Source of the DNA: CAYYMH01 sp964472785
Lineage (GTDB): Bacteria; Zhuqueibacterota; Zhuqueibacteria; Thermofontimicrobiales; Thermofontimicrobiaceae
DNA: 29,140 nt
Assembly (NCBI GenBank): GCA_964472785.1
Contig: CAYYMH010000054.1
Coordinates: forward strand, 1-29,140
Reading direction: 5' to 3'
Part shown: positions 1-8,416 of the stretch, piece after piece
How the letters are laid out: the number at the start of each line of letters is the position of its first letter
Numbering within the stretch: position 1 is the stretch's first letter
Position numbers and translations under genes: made by a program
The notes under the pieces: model-generated
The model's database searches: none
Seen by the model: the letters and a program-made list of their open reading frames with translations, nothing else
Told to the model about the DNA's origin: nothing

Positions 1-54
1 TACCTCCGATTTTAAATCTTTATGATTACATACAAATTTGTTTATTGATATAGA

Positions 55-182
55 ATATAACAATTAAATCAGCCGTTTTAACCGCATCAGATGAACCAGC
101 GCAAACGAACCAAATTTGAAATCGCCCCGAAATGTGCCTGAAAGAATCGGCGGTTAAAATCGGCTGCATTTGTTTGTTATGT
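55..182 (-). other. attC-like integron recombination site
   Basis: Read on the minus strand, this is an imperfect palindrome with attC architecture. The outer boxes are ACATAAC (182-176) and GTTATAT (61-55), each continued inward by AA/TT. Both are separated by exactly 5 nt from the inner boxes TGCAGCCG (168-161) and CGGCTGA (75-69). The stem continues as a 10-bp perfect pairing (159-150 with 85-76), closing a loop of about 64 nt. The 5' arm carries two extra unpaired bases, G at 167 and A at 160. An extra base in the 5' inner box is the known asymmetry that gives attC its orientation, and it agrees with the neighbouring gene's direction. The core boxes deviate from RYYYAAC/GTTRRRY at one position each. 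The family assignment is from memory; no profile search was run. Confidence 0.68.
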
Positions 183-205
183 GCTCCCTACCTGCACTAA
201 CTAAA

Positions 206-1024
206 TTATAAATCAAGTTTTAATTGATTTTCTTTTTTGGGATAAAATGTTCCGATGATTATAAAAGGATTAGGAGCTCTAAGATGATTAGCCAGTGTTG
301 TTCCTAATAAAAAATATAAATCTTTGGTTTTTGCAAAATCATCCCAATATTTCTTTTTTACATCAGAGCAAGCCGCCTCCTCATCTCCTTCATTTCTTGC
401 AAGACAATTCCAATACAATGCCCCTAATTCCCAATCTTCATTCATCAAGGTGCGTTTTTTCCCATTGATATCGGTAAAGACATAGCTAAACTTATATGGC
501 AGCTTTTTTACTACTTCATATTTCTTTGTGTTTGCGAAAAGGCTCCTTTGCCTAAGCGCGTCTTGTTGTTTTTTGCTCCATTCTCTTTGAGTTGGTTCTA
601 TAATAAAGCCTTCAATTGTGGTAGGTTTAAAGACTGCAAGAGATGTTCTAATGCCATCACTTTTTGATTCAGCAATTAACTTGGACATATCATTGAATAC
701 ATTTTTAAGAACAATTTCTTTCCTTCTAGCCCAATTGTTTTCTGTGCCAATTTTTTCAGCAAATTTAATCATATCCGGGGCGTCAATATCTCTTGGTCTG
801 TAGCTTTCGGGTCTGAAGTCGCTAGTATTTTTGACAAGGTCAATTTCAATCCAATGATACTTTTGATACTGTTTATCATATTCCAGTTTTCGAAAAAAAA
901 TCGGATATATTCGAATCCAATTTCCATTTTCGTCTAAACCAGCGGTACAAACGAGCTCATCGTATTTTGTCGATATGGAAGGATATGTTTTTACGGTGAT
1001 GAGAACTCTTTTCATAGTTGTCAT
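206..1024 (-). CDS. Conserved protein partnered with DUF488 protein
   Basis: A 272-residue soluble protein with no signal peptide or membrane segment. It opens with a conserved-looking block (MKRVLITVKTYPS at residues 4-16, then ELVCTAGL and NWIRIYP). I recall this as typical of an uncharacterised family often encoded beside DUF488 proteins; that link is from memory. I cannot assign a reaction. The ATG at 1024 overlaps the stop of the preceding gene as ATGA, indicating translational coupling. A second ATG at 1015 fits the family N-terminus equally well, and a TTG at 1033 is less likely. The gene is the last of the pair and is followed after 24 bp by the attC-like site, so it probably travels as part of an integron cassette. 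A nucleic-acid-related role would fit the accessory context but is unproven. Confidence 0.7.
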   Translation of the reverse strand: MTTMKRVLITVKTYPSISTKYDELVCTAGLDENGNWIRIYPIFFRKLEYDKQYQKYHWIEIDLVKNTSDFRPESYRPRDIDAPDMIKFAEKIGTENNWARRKEIVLKNVFNDMSKLIAESKSDGIRTSLAVFKPTTIEGFIIEPTQREWSKKQQDALRQRSLFANTKKYEVVKKLPYKFSYVFTDINGKKRTLMNEDWELGALYWNCLARNEGDEEAACSDVKKKYWDDFAKTKDLYFLLGTTLANHLRAPNPFIIIGTFYPKKENQLKLDL

Positions 1025-1902
1025 AGATGGCAAATCGATATTCCATTGTTAATTGTGTGAACGGCATTTGCAACTCGGGTTCGATGACATTGCTTTGGTG
1101 ATGCTTCGTAGCAGGTAAATGCAATTCTTGCATATTTTGTTACTAATTTATCCAAAAAGCGAATCGTCTTTTTCTCTTCAGCTAAAACAGTATTTTCATA
1201 TTCGAGAAATAGCAAATCGTAATCATTTTGATTCTTAAGGTTTTTTCTTTTTTCGCTGACAATCCCAAGTTCAGGTAGGTGTAAGTATCCAATATTAACC
1301 GACTCACAAGCATTTTGAAGTGTCCTTTTTGCAAATCCATATTTTCTGCTTAATGGGTTCTTACGAACATCACATAAAACTCTAATATTTTGCTGAATCA
1401 AAGCGTTTAAGAATTGTTCTAAACTTTTTCCCTCGTAGCCTATTGTAAAAAGAGTTTTTTCTTCATTTTTAGGTTTTAGTTTCTGAATTGCTTCAAATTC
1501 TTTGGGAGGTAAAGTTTTTGAGGCGATCTCGCTGTTTAAGGCATAGTAAGGGTATTTTTTATAGATATAACGAATCAATTCATTTGTTGAATAGCTCCCA
1601 AATTTTGCTTTAATGTTTGTTAAGGTATCTCTATCTGCTTCGGTTAGTTTTGATTTGAAATTGGAATTATTTGATCTCAATTTCCAGTTCTTCGTATTCT
1701 CTAAATGTCCCTCCTTAATCAATTTACTTTTGTCAGCCATCGCCTGAAAGGAGAAGCAACCAAATTTATAGGGGACAAAACCGAATTTTTTTTCTTCCTG
1801 CTGTTCAGAAAATAAAAAGAGTAACTTTTGTAAATCTGTTGCGCTTAGCTCACCGCAAAAGGACTCAACAATTGCGAGTAATATGTTTTTTCTATAAACC
1901 AT
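1021..1902 (-). CDS. DUF488 family protein with extra N-terminal domain
   Basis: A 293-residue protein in two parts. Residues about 145-293 form a DUF488 domain. It shows the family block TIGYEGKSLEQF, then DVRKNPLSRKYGF, then a C-terminal CYEASPKQCHR, where the two cysteines and CHR are hallmark residues. Residues about 1-130 contain LQKLLFLFSEQ and FVPYKFGCFSFQ, which resembles the N-terminal part of Panacea/SocA-like (DUF4065-type) proteins; this assignment is tentative. The function of DUF488 is not established. The gene is first in a coupled pair with the 272-residue protein (ATGA overlap). The ATG start at 1902 has only a weak ribosome-binding site. Upstream lies a promoter-like element at 2045-2072 and a possible integron core site. 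Confidence 0.82.
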   Translation of the reverse strand: MVYRKNILLAIVESFCGELSATDLQKLLFLFSEQQEEKKFGFVPYKFGCFSFQAMADKSKLIKEGHLENTKNWKLRSNNSNFKSKLTEADRDTLTNIKAKFGSYSTNELIRYIYKKYPYYALNSEIASKTLPPKEFEAIQKLKPKNEEKTLFTIGYEGKSLEQFLNALIQQNIRVLCDVRKNPLSRKYGFAKRTLQNACESVNIGYLHLPELGIVSEKRKNLKNQNDYDLLFLEYENTVLAEEKKTIRFLDKLVTKYARIAFTCYEASPKQCHRTRVANAVHTINNGISICHL

Positions 1903-2044
1903 GTCACAATTTACTTTAATTAAAATTGCAATACTCTATACGAAATGTAATAAAAAATCAAGGTTAATGCGAACCTAAAATGATTGATTTTACGGCTGAT
2001 TTTTTGCACATGTGATTATACAGACCTGCATAACATTCATTTTC

Positions 2045-2072
2045 AATTTAAAAAATAATTTGATAAAGTCAA
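2045..2072 (-). promoter_or_regulatory. Promoter candidate for the cassette genes
   Basis: On the minus strand TTGACT (2072-2067) is followed, 16 bp on, by TAAATT (2050-2045). It sits just outside the inferred cassette boundary GTTATGC (2034-2028). This resembles the position of an integron Pc promoter, but the -10 box matches consensus at only 4 of 6 positions. Confidence 0.35.
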
Positions 2073-2166
2073 GAAAAATCATTGTTTTTTATAACAAGAA
2101 AGCCGGTTCTGTTTTTGAAGTATTTGGTACGAAAGTTTTCCGCTCAATCTAAACCAAAGAAAACCA

Positions 2167-3192
2167 CTATTCCGGCGAACATCCCAACCGCTGATAAATT
2201 TTCGATAATTCCGCTTCAGCATCGCCAATGATCTCATCGAACATTTCTTTCATGGTTTGCATTTTATTCACTAAACCGACGCTCTGTCCCGCCATCAGCG
2301 AGCCACGTTCGATATCGCCGTCCTGAACCGCATTTCTCAACGCGCCAACCCAGAATTTTTCAATTTCAAATTGGGCGTCTTTTTTGGAAATTTTTCCGCG
2401 CCGGTGTTTCAGTATCAGTTCCATTTGCAGATCAGCAAAATCCGACATACCTTTATTACGAATTGCCCGCACAGCAACAACGTTGAGTTCCGATCCAACG
2501 CCGGGCGTGGCAATAGCGTCGCGGGCTTTTGCCCGGACAAAAGCTTCTTTAAATTTGGGATCGACGTGGCATTCCCGGGTCATCACAAACCGGGTGCCCA
2601 TCTGGATGCCAGCCGCGCCCATCAGCAGCAGGTGCGCCATCAACCTGCCCGTGGCTATCCCGCCCGCCACAAAAACCGGTATGTCGTCCACAGCAAATAG
2701 GACCTGCTGCAACAAAATAGTCAACGATACGTGTCCGATGTGTCCGCCGGCTTCGCTGCCTTCCAGCATCAGCGCGTCCACTCCGGATGAGATCATCCGT
2801 TTGGCAATGGACTCATTGGAGGCAAATGCCATCACTTTGGCGCCGCTCTCCCTGGCAATTTTGATTTCCGATCCGCGGGGAAAACTTCCCGCAAAAATGA
2901 TCAACGGGACGCGCTTGTCCGCTGCAATTTTCAGATGTTCTCTGTAGTTGGGGGCGATGGTAATTAAATTCACGGCAAACGGCTTATCGGTTAATTCCCG
3001 CACGTTGTCAATCTCGGCGGAAAATAAATCCGGCGGCATGTTTCCGGCAGCCAGGCAGCCGAAGCCGCCGTGATTGGCAACAGTGGAAACCAGTCTGTGA
3101 TCGGAAATCCAGGTCATGGCGCCTGCCATGATCGGATATTCCACGCCTAAAAAATTTTTACCGCGAGTCCAGAGTTTTTCCAAATGTTTCAT
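2167..3192 (-). CDS. Nitronate monooxygenase / FabK-like flavoprotein
   Basis: A 341-residue FMN-dependent TIM-barrel enzyme of the 2-nitropropane dioxygenase/nitronate monooxygenase family, which also includes the enoyl-ACP reductase FabK. Visible family features are the N-terminal GVEYPIMAGAMTWIS, GGFGCLAAGNM near residues 40-50, the glycine/histidine motif EGSEAGGHIGH, and the FMN-phosphate-binding stretch FVAGGIATGRLM followed by GAAGIQMGTRF. These place it confidently in the superfamily. Whether the substrate is a nitronate or an enoyl-ACP cannot be read from sequence, and no fatty-acid genes are adjacent. I chose the ATG at 3192 over the in-frame ATG at 3204 because GAGGT sits 6-7 nt before it. 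It is monocistronic, behind a perfect sigma-70-type promoter, and divergent from the M1 peptidase gene. Confidence 0.9.
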   Translation of the reverse strand: MKHLEKLWTRGKNFLGVEYPIMAGAMTWISDHRLVSTVANHGGFGCLAAGNMPPDLFSAEIDNVRELTDKPFAVNLITIAPNYREHLKIAADKRVPLIIFAGSFPRGSEIKIARESGAKVMAFASNESIAKRMISSGVDALMLEGSEAGGHIGHVSLTILLQQVLFAVDDIPVFVAGGIATGRLMAHLLLMGAAGIQMGTRFVMTRECHVDPKFKEAFVRAKARDAIATPGVGSELNVVAVRAIRNKGMSDFADLQMELILKHRRGKISKKDAQFEIEKFWVGALRNAVQDGDIERGSLMAGQSVGLVNKMQTMKEMFDEIIGDAEAELSKIYQRLGCSPE

Positions 3193-3239
3193 TTTTGACC
3201 TCATATATTTACAGCGTTAGATTTTTTTATGGGTCGGGT

Positions 3240-3268
3240 ATTATAGTATATTTATTTGACTTTGTCAA
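3240..3268 (-). promoter_or_regulatory. Perfect sigma-70-type promoter for the nitronate monooxygenase gene
   Basis: Minus strand: TTGACA (3268-3263), 17-bp spacer, TATAAT (3245-3240), exact consensus in both boxes. The transcript start would be near 3233, giving a leader of about 40 nt. Confidence 0.85.
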
Positions 3269-3311
3269 GTAATATTTGTATCCACTCAATAAATAAGGGT
3301 AACAAAGCGCT

Positions 3312-3396
3312 GTCATTCCTGACGGATCCGCCAGTTGGCGGAGGAGATCAGGAATCGCCTTTTTACAATGGAGATTCCTGCGTTCGCGGGAATGAC
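3312..3396. repeat. REP-like palindromic doublet
   Basis: An 85-bp element bounded by GTCATTCC (3312-3319) and its reverse complement GGAATGAC (3389-3396). It contains two hairpins. One (3315-3355) has arms ATTCCTGA/TCAGGAAT around an inner CCGCCA-GTT-GGCGG stem. The other (about 3374-3394) has arms ATTCCTGCG/CGCGGGAAT with one wobble. Two REP-like hairpins in opposite orientation resemble a REPIN or short MITE-like dispersed repeat. The GTCATTCC...CGCGGGAATGAC motif is common in intergenic repeats of many genomes (from memory). It sits between the two divergent promoters of this region. Confidence 0.6.
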
Positions 3397-3496
3397 ATTC
3401 TTTTCAAGAAATCCTTATTGCCATTGAATATTGAGCGGATACTAATATTTGAAATTTTGATAAATGAAAATCAATAGCGATCTACCAGAATTATAT

Positions 3497-3525
3497 TTGA
3501 CAATAACAAAAAAAATAGTTATCTT
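3497..3525 (+). promoter_or_regulatory. Promoter for M1 peptidase-recQ
   Basis: TTGACA (3497-3502), 17-bp spacer, TATCTT (3520-3525). It lies 29 bp before the ATG, which has GGAGTG as ribosome-binding site at 3545-3550. Confidence 0.7.
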
Positions 3526-3554
3526 TTTTAATATTCACAAAATTGGAGTGAGCA

Positions 3555-6542
3555 ATGAAAAAAAACATATTTTTCATTATTATTTTATCTTCTCTGTTTT
3601 CAACTTTGACATTTGCCGTAAGTGATTACTGGCAGCAATTTGTCCATTACGATTACAAAGTCAAACTGGACGTCAATGATCATTCGTTGAGCGGGTACGG
3701 AAACATCACCTACAAAAATAATTCGCCGGATACGCTGAACCGGGTTTATTTACATCTCTATCCCAACGCGTTCAAAGATGAAAATTCTACCATGGCGCAG
3801 GAGGCAAAGGCGCTCAACTATCGCCAGCGGATCACGCCGTACAACAACGGCTACATCGACATTCTCGAATTTCGGATCACCCGGAAAGACACCAGTGACA
3901 CCGCAGAAAACGCCCCGGTCAGTGCCTATCAAATCGATGACACGATTCTGGAAGCAAAGTTGCCGGAGCCGCTGCCGCCGGGAGAGGAATTGCAGCTCTA
4001 CATCAAATTTTATGAGAAAATTTCGTCGATGGTCAGACGCGGCGGCTGGCGAAGTAATCAATATGATCTGACGCAATGGTATCCCAAATTAGTGGTTTAC
4101 GACCAAAATGGCTGGCATCCGGATCAATACCATTTGTCAGGTGAATTTTACGGTGAATTCGGCACGTTTGATGTTGAAATCACGCTGCCATACAATTACA
4201 TCGTCGGAGCGACCGGCGTGCCGGTGGCAGGCGACCCCGGCTGGTCGTGGGTGGAAGTTGATACCAGTCTTTCTCATGAGGAATGGCAACACGTTTACCA
4301 AAAACAGTTGGCGGAAATCGAAAAACGGGGAATTAAAAATAAAGAGCGGACGGTGACGTTTCACGCGGAAAAGGTACACGATTTTGCCTGGCTGGCGTCG
4401 TCTGATTTTCTCTATGAGCGTGGGGAATGGAACAGTATTCCAGTCCACGTGCTTTATCGAAAACGCGCCAAATCCAGTTGGAGTAAAAAAGTGACCCAGC
4501 GCGGTGAGCGTGTTTTGGAGTGGCTGTCCACTCGCTTCGGCATGTATCCCTACCCGCAATTGAGTATCACGCACGGTTTGTTAGGCGGCGGCATGGAGTA
4601 TCCGATGCTGGTGATGAACTCCAGCGCCTCCGAAGGACTGATTTCCCACGAGGTGGGGCATATCTATTTTTACGGCATTTTAGCCAGTGATGAACTGGCA
4701 GAAGCGTGGATGGATGAGGGATTTACAACGTATCAGGAAGGCTGGTATCAGGAAGTAGTGCATGGTCCCTGGGGCTACGACGCCGAGCCACCGGATCAGA
4801 GTTCCTGGGCGTTCAAACTCCGTCCCCGAATGCCGGAGCGAGAGGGTACCATCAGTTATTTGGTGGATTACCTGACCAGCGGCAACAACGAGCCGTTAGC
4901 TCAATACGCCCACAAATTCAAAGGCGGCTACGGAATTAACGCTTACACCAAAGGCGCGGCATTTTTCGGGATGCTGCACTACGTGGTTGGCGACAGCCTG
5001 TGGGATGAAATCTGTCATACCTATTTTGATCGCTGGAAATTCAAGCATGTGAATGAAGCGCGCTTCAAGAAAGTGGTCGAAGACGTGACCGGCGAAGAGA
5101 TGGATTGGTATTTTGATCAGTGGCTGCACAATACAGTGACCGTCGATTACGCGTTAGGGGAAATCGAAAAGAACAAACAGCCTAACGGCGGCTGGAAAAC
5201 GACTGTTGAAATCGAGCGGAAAGAAAAAGGCATTATGCCCGTGGAGGTTGAACTCAACACAGCGGACGGGGAAAAGCTGACTAAAAGATGGAACGGCAAA
5301 GCAGAAAAAGGAACGGTTATCTTTGAAACGGACAGCGCTCCCGAAAACGTCGTTTTGGATCCCAATGATCAGATATTGGATAAAAACCGGTTAAACAATG
5401 ACAATTGGAAAATTGAGGTGTTACCCGATAGTCCGTTTGCCTACAATTACCGGCCCAGAAATGCCTATCTTGTCAAATACGCGCCAAAGATGTGGTACAA
5501 TGATGTTGACGGATTATGGTTCGGACTGCGTTTTCGCGGAAGCTATTTGGGCAAATTTAAAAGAACTGAAATCGGATTCACCTATGGCGTGAAGTCCACC
5601 GAGGTTGGTTACAATTTTTCATTCGGTCATCCGCTGCTTCCCAATAATGATAAGCTGCAATTCGAACTTTCCGGTGTAAAACAGGAAGGTCGGGCAATCG
5701 GCGAACTGGCGCTTATTTTTCGAGCGCAAAGAATGCGTTCCTTGCCGCCGTTTCATAAAATTAAATTGGCTCTTAGCGGCGCTCAATTATTGGAAGACGG
5801 CGAGAAATACACCAAACGCAAAATAGACATCGGTGATGAAATTATTTCAATTCCGGAATGGGAATCCGGGAAAGTGAACAAGGTTTCTCTGTCCTATAAT
5901 TTGGAGTTGGAAAAATCCAATTGGGGCTCTCAATTCGGACTAAATTTGGAAAGCGCCCATGACATTATCGGCAGCAATTTTGATTATTCCAAAGCAGCGG
6001 GAGAGCTGAAGTTCAATTATGGCAGCTTCCTCAATCACCTCGAATTACGGTTTTTTGGCGGACGATTTTTCGGGGATGAATTTCCGTTGCAGGAACAATT
6101 TTTTATTGACGCAGCCAATCCCAGAGCCCGTTTCGAAAAATTCTATGTGCGAAGTGTCAACGCTTTGCCGCCGCAAATAAATTATCACCAGCCGGGCGGT
6201 GGCAATTTACGCGGCTATTACGCACAGCCGATTGCCTCCAGCGAAATGGCAGCGTTCAATGCTGAATTTGAAACTTCGATTCTGCGTCACTTTCTTGGCT
6301 GGCTGCTGCCGAGACGGTCTCATCTCGGATTGACCCTGTTTTACGATCAGGCACGAGTGTTAACTGAAGAGAATAATTATCAGAATTTGTCCGATGCCGG
6401 TGTCGGATTAAATTACGGCATTCGGATGTTTTATAATTGGTTCAGGATTCATGTTGATTTTCCCATTTGGGTGAGCGATCCATTACCGGATGAGGATAAT
6501 GTAAAATTCCGCTGGGTGTTCCGGCTGTCAAGTACACTTTAA
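3555..6542 (+). CDS. M1 family metallopeptidase fused to Omp85-like barrel
   Basis: A 995-residue exported protein. Residues 1-21 are a signal peptide (cleavage likely after TFA). Residues about 25-560 are an M1 gluzincin. It has the beta N-domain, a GGGMEYP exopeptidase-type motif near residue 347, the zinc site HEVGH (365-369), and the third ligand E388 after exactly 18 intervening residues. All catalytic elements look intact. After residue about 640 the sequence changes to alternating aromatic strands. It contains GGGNLRGY (R886, G887, Y888), which matches the RG(F/Y) loop motif of Omp85/BamA barrels, and ends in a strand-like FRWVFRLSSTL. I infer an outer-membrane-anchored aminopeptidase-like enzyme. 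The barrel may be too short for a full 16-strand Omp85 domain. It is cotranscribed with recQ, 18 bp downstream, with no obvious functional link. Confidence 0.88.
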   Translation: MKKNIFFIIILSSLFSTLTFAVSDYWQQFVHYDYKVKLDVNDHSLSGYGNITYKNNSPDTLNRVYLHLYPNAFKDENSTMAQEAKALNYRQRITPYNNGYIDILEFRITRKDTSDTAENAPVSAYQIDDTILEAKLPEPLPPGEELQLYIKFYEKISSMVRRGGWRSNQYDLTQWYPKLVVYDQNGWHPDQYHLSGEFYGEFGTFDVEITLPYNYIVGATGVPVAGDPGWSWVEVDTSLSHEEWQHVYQKQLAEIEKRGIKNKERTVTFHAEKVHDFAWLASSDFLYERGEWNSIPVHVLYRKRAKSSWSKKVTQRGERVLEWLSTRFGMYPYPQLSITHGLLGGGMEYPMLVMNSSASEGLISHEVGHIYFYGILASDELAEAWMDEGFTTYQEGWYQEVVHGPWGYDAEPPDQSSWAFKLRPRMPEREGTISYLVDYLTSGNNEPLAQYAHKFKGGYGINAYTKGAAFFGMLHYVVGDSLWDEICHTYFDRWKFKHVNEARFKKVVEDVTGEEMDWYFDQWLHNTVTVDYALGEIEKNKQPNGGWKTTVEIERKEKGIMPVEVELNTADGEKLTKRWNGKAEKGTVIFETDSAPENVVLDPNDQILDKNRLNNDNWKIEVLPDSPFAYNYRPRNAYLVKYAPKMWYNDVDGLWFGLRFRGSYLGKFKRTEIGFTYGVKSTEVGYNFSFGHPLLPNNDKLQFELSGVKQEGRAIGELALIFRAQRMRSLPPFHKIKLALSGAQLLEDGEKYTKRKIDIGDEIISIPEWESGKVNKVSLSYNLELEKSNWGSQFGLNLESAHDIIGSNFDYSKAAGELKFNYGSFLNHLELRFFGGRFFGDEFPLQEQFFIDAANPRARFEKFYVRSVNALPPQINYHQPGGGNLRGYYAQPIASSEMAAFNAEFETSILRHFLGWLLPRRSHLGLTLFYDQARVLTEENNYQNLSDAGVGLNYGIRMFYNWFRIHVDFPIWVSDPLPDEDNVKFRWVFRLSSTL

Positions 6543-6560
6543 TTTGGGTGGTTTTGATTC

Positions 6561-8360
6561 ATGCTGACTTCGCTTAAAAAATACTTCGGCTACACCGAAT
6601 TTCGTCCCTTGCAGGAAGATATTATCAATGCGATAATTTCCAAAAAAGATACGTTCGTACTCATGCCAACCGGCGGCGGAAAATCGCTCTGCTACCAACT
6701 GCCGTCGGTCATGCAACAGGGATTGACGGTGGTGGTGTCGCCGTTAATTTCCCTGATGAAAGATCAGGTGGACAGCTTGCGGGATAATGGGATTCCGGCT
6801 GCGTTTATTAACAGTTCGTTAAGCCGGGAGGAAATCACCGAGACAAAAGTTCATTTGATTGACGGGAAATTCCGGCTGCTGTATGTGGCGCCGGAGCGAT
6901 TGGTGATGAATCAGTTTACGGAATTTCTTGACAAGCTCCCGGTTAAATTGTTTGCCATTGATGAGGCGCATTGTATCTCTGAATGGGGGCATGATTTTCG
7001 ACCCGAATATCGCGATTTGGTAATTTTAAAGGAAAAGTACCCTGATGTTCCTGTCGCCGCCTTCACCGCAACAGCGACACCCCAGGTTCAGGATGATATT
7101 ATCCAACTGCTGGAACTGAATGAACCGCTCACTTTCAAAGCCAGTTTCAATCGCCCCAATCTAATTTACCGCGTGCTGCCCAAGAGCGATACCTTTGAAC
7201 GGATTTGTGACTATTTGGAAGCGCATCCCAATCAATCGGGAATTATTTACTGTCAGGCACGGCGCACAGTGGATCATTTAGCCGAGGCATTAAACCAGCG
7301 CGGTTTTCGGGCGTTGCCTTATCACGCCGGCATGGAAAGCAAACAGCGGTCGAAGCATCAGGAGCAGTTTATCAAAGATAATGTGGAAATTATCGTTGCA
7401 ACCATCGCCTTTGGCATGGGGATCGACAAGCCGGATGTCAGGTTTGTGATCCATTATGATTTACCGAAAAATATAGAAAGCTTTTACCAGCAGACAGGAC
7501 GAGCCGGCAGAGACAGTCTGCAGAGTGATTGTTTGCTTTTCTTTAGTTATGGCGACAAAAATAAAATTGAATATTTTATCCGGGAAATGGAGTCTCCTAA
7601 AGAGAGGCAAATCGCTTATGAGAAACTTGAACAAATGATTCAATACTGCGAATCGAAAATCTGCCGGCGGAAAGTGCTGCTGGAATATTTCGGCGAGTCT
7701 TTTGAAGTGGAAAATTGCGGTCACTGCGACAATTGCCTTGATCATAAAGCGGATGAGAAAAAGTTTGACGGCACCTTGATAGCTCAAAAACTGCTATCGT
7801 GCGTTTACCGACTGGATCAACGTTTTGGCATGAGCTATGTGATCGATGTACTCTGGGGCTCAAAGAGCGAACGAATTTTTCAAAACGGCCATCAGCATTT
7901 ACCGACCTATGGCATCGGCGTAAATATCAAAAAAAAGCAGTGGCAGGTGTTTACCCGGGAGCTTATCCAGCAGGGTTATTTAGCTATTACCACGGGACAG
8001 TATCCGGTATTAAGGTTAACGGATAAAAGCAAACGGGTCTTGTTTGACAATGAAAAAGTTTTTCTGACGCCGTATGTCGAATATCGTCCCAAAAAAGTCC
8101 GCGATGAAGAGCTGGAATACGACAGAGAATTGTTCGAGCAATTACGTCAGTTACGAAAGCGAATTGCTGATGAGCGAAATGTACCGCCCTATGTCATCTT
8201 CCACGATCGCACACTGAAAGAAATGGCGAGTGTCGTGCCTGCGAGCTGGGATGAATTAAGGAATATTTTCGGTATGGGGCAAAGCAAACTGAAGCACTAC
8301 GGACCGCGGTTTTTGAAGGCGATTGTTGGATACGTGCAAAGTAAAGAGAGTCGGTTGTAA
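6561..8360 (+). CDS. recQ: ATP-dependent DNA helicase RecQ
   Basis: A 599-residue 3'-5' DNA helicase of the RecQ family, acting in recombinational repair and replication-fork processing. The parts appear in the usual order. The helicase core has TGGGKS (K41) and the DEAH box (134-137, within DEAHCISEWGHDFRPEY). The RecQ-specific zinc subdomain has four cysteines at 368, 386, 389 and 392. A winged-helix RQC region runs to about 500. A C-terminal HRDC-type domain runs about 520-599, ending in GMGQSKLKHYG. Length and motif set match full-length bacterial RecQ. The ATG lies 18 bp after the peptidase stop with only a weak GGTGG ribosome-binding site, so it probably depends on the upstream promoter. 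It converges with the AAA ATPase gene, with no intrinsic terminator seen in the 56-bp gap. Confidence 0.97.
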   Translation: MLTSLKKYFGYTEFRPLQEDIINAIISKKDTFVLMPTGGGKSLCYQLPSVMQQGLTVVVSPLISLMKDQVDSLRDNGIPAAFINSSLSREEITETKVHLIDGKFRLLYVAPERLVMNQFTEFLDKLPVKLFAIDEAHCISEWGHDFRPEYRDLVILKEKYPDVPVAAFTATATPQVQDDIIQLLELNEPLTFKASFNRPNLIYRVLPKSDTFERICDYLEAHPNQSGIIYCQARRTVDHLAEALNQRGFRALPYHAGMESKQRSKHQEQFIKDNVEIIVATIAFGMGIDKPDVRFVIHYDLPKNIESFYQQTGRAGRDSLQSDCLLFFSYGDKNKIEYFIREMESPKERQIAYEKLEQMIQYCESKICRRKVLLEYFGESFEVENCGHCDNCLDHKADEKKFDGTLIAQKLLSCVYRLDQRFGMSYVIDVLWGSKSERIFQNGHQHLPTYGIGVNIKKKQWQVFTRELIQQGYLAITTGQYPVLRLTDKSKRVLFDNEKVFLTPYVEYRPKKVRDEELEYDRELFEQLRQLRKRIADERNVPPYVIFHDRTLKEMASVVPASWDELRNIFGMGQSKLKHYGPRFLKAIVGYVQSKESRL

Positions 8361-8416
8361 AAAATTGATGTTCCGTGCAGCTGTAAGGTTTTAGGATGAG
8401 CCAGTTTGAAAAAATT

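Larger units (their letters stand above)
61..2033 (-). mobile_element. Putative two-gene integron cassette
   Basis: Inferred cassette of about 1.97 kb. It lies between a GTTATGC core-like site at 2034-2028 (minus) and the G of the attC outer box at 61, and contains the DUF488 gene and its partner with attC 24 bp past the last stop codon. Gene followed directly by attC on the same strand is the standard cassette layout. No integron integrase is visible, and the upstream side (2035-2166) holds a promoter-like sequence but no second attC. It could be the first cassette after an attI-like site, or an isolated attC cluster without integrase. The attC is well supported; the upstream boundary is a guess from one 7-nt match. 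Confidence 0.42.

Noticed and set aside
1980..2036. A second attC upstream of the DUF488 pair (CGGCTGATTT near 1994 and GCATAAC at 2028)
   Set aside because: I could not pair these pieces into the nested inverted-repeat layout seen at 55-182. GTTATGC alone is kept only as a possible core site.
2384..2947. 187-codon plus-strand frame opposite the nitronate monooxygenase gene
   Set aside because: Antisense shadow; the minus-strand frame carries all FMN-enzyme motifs.
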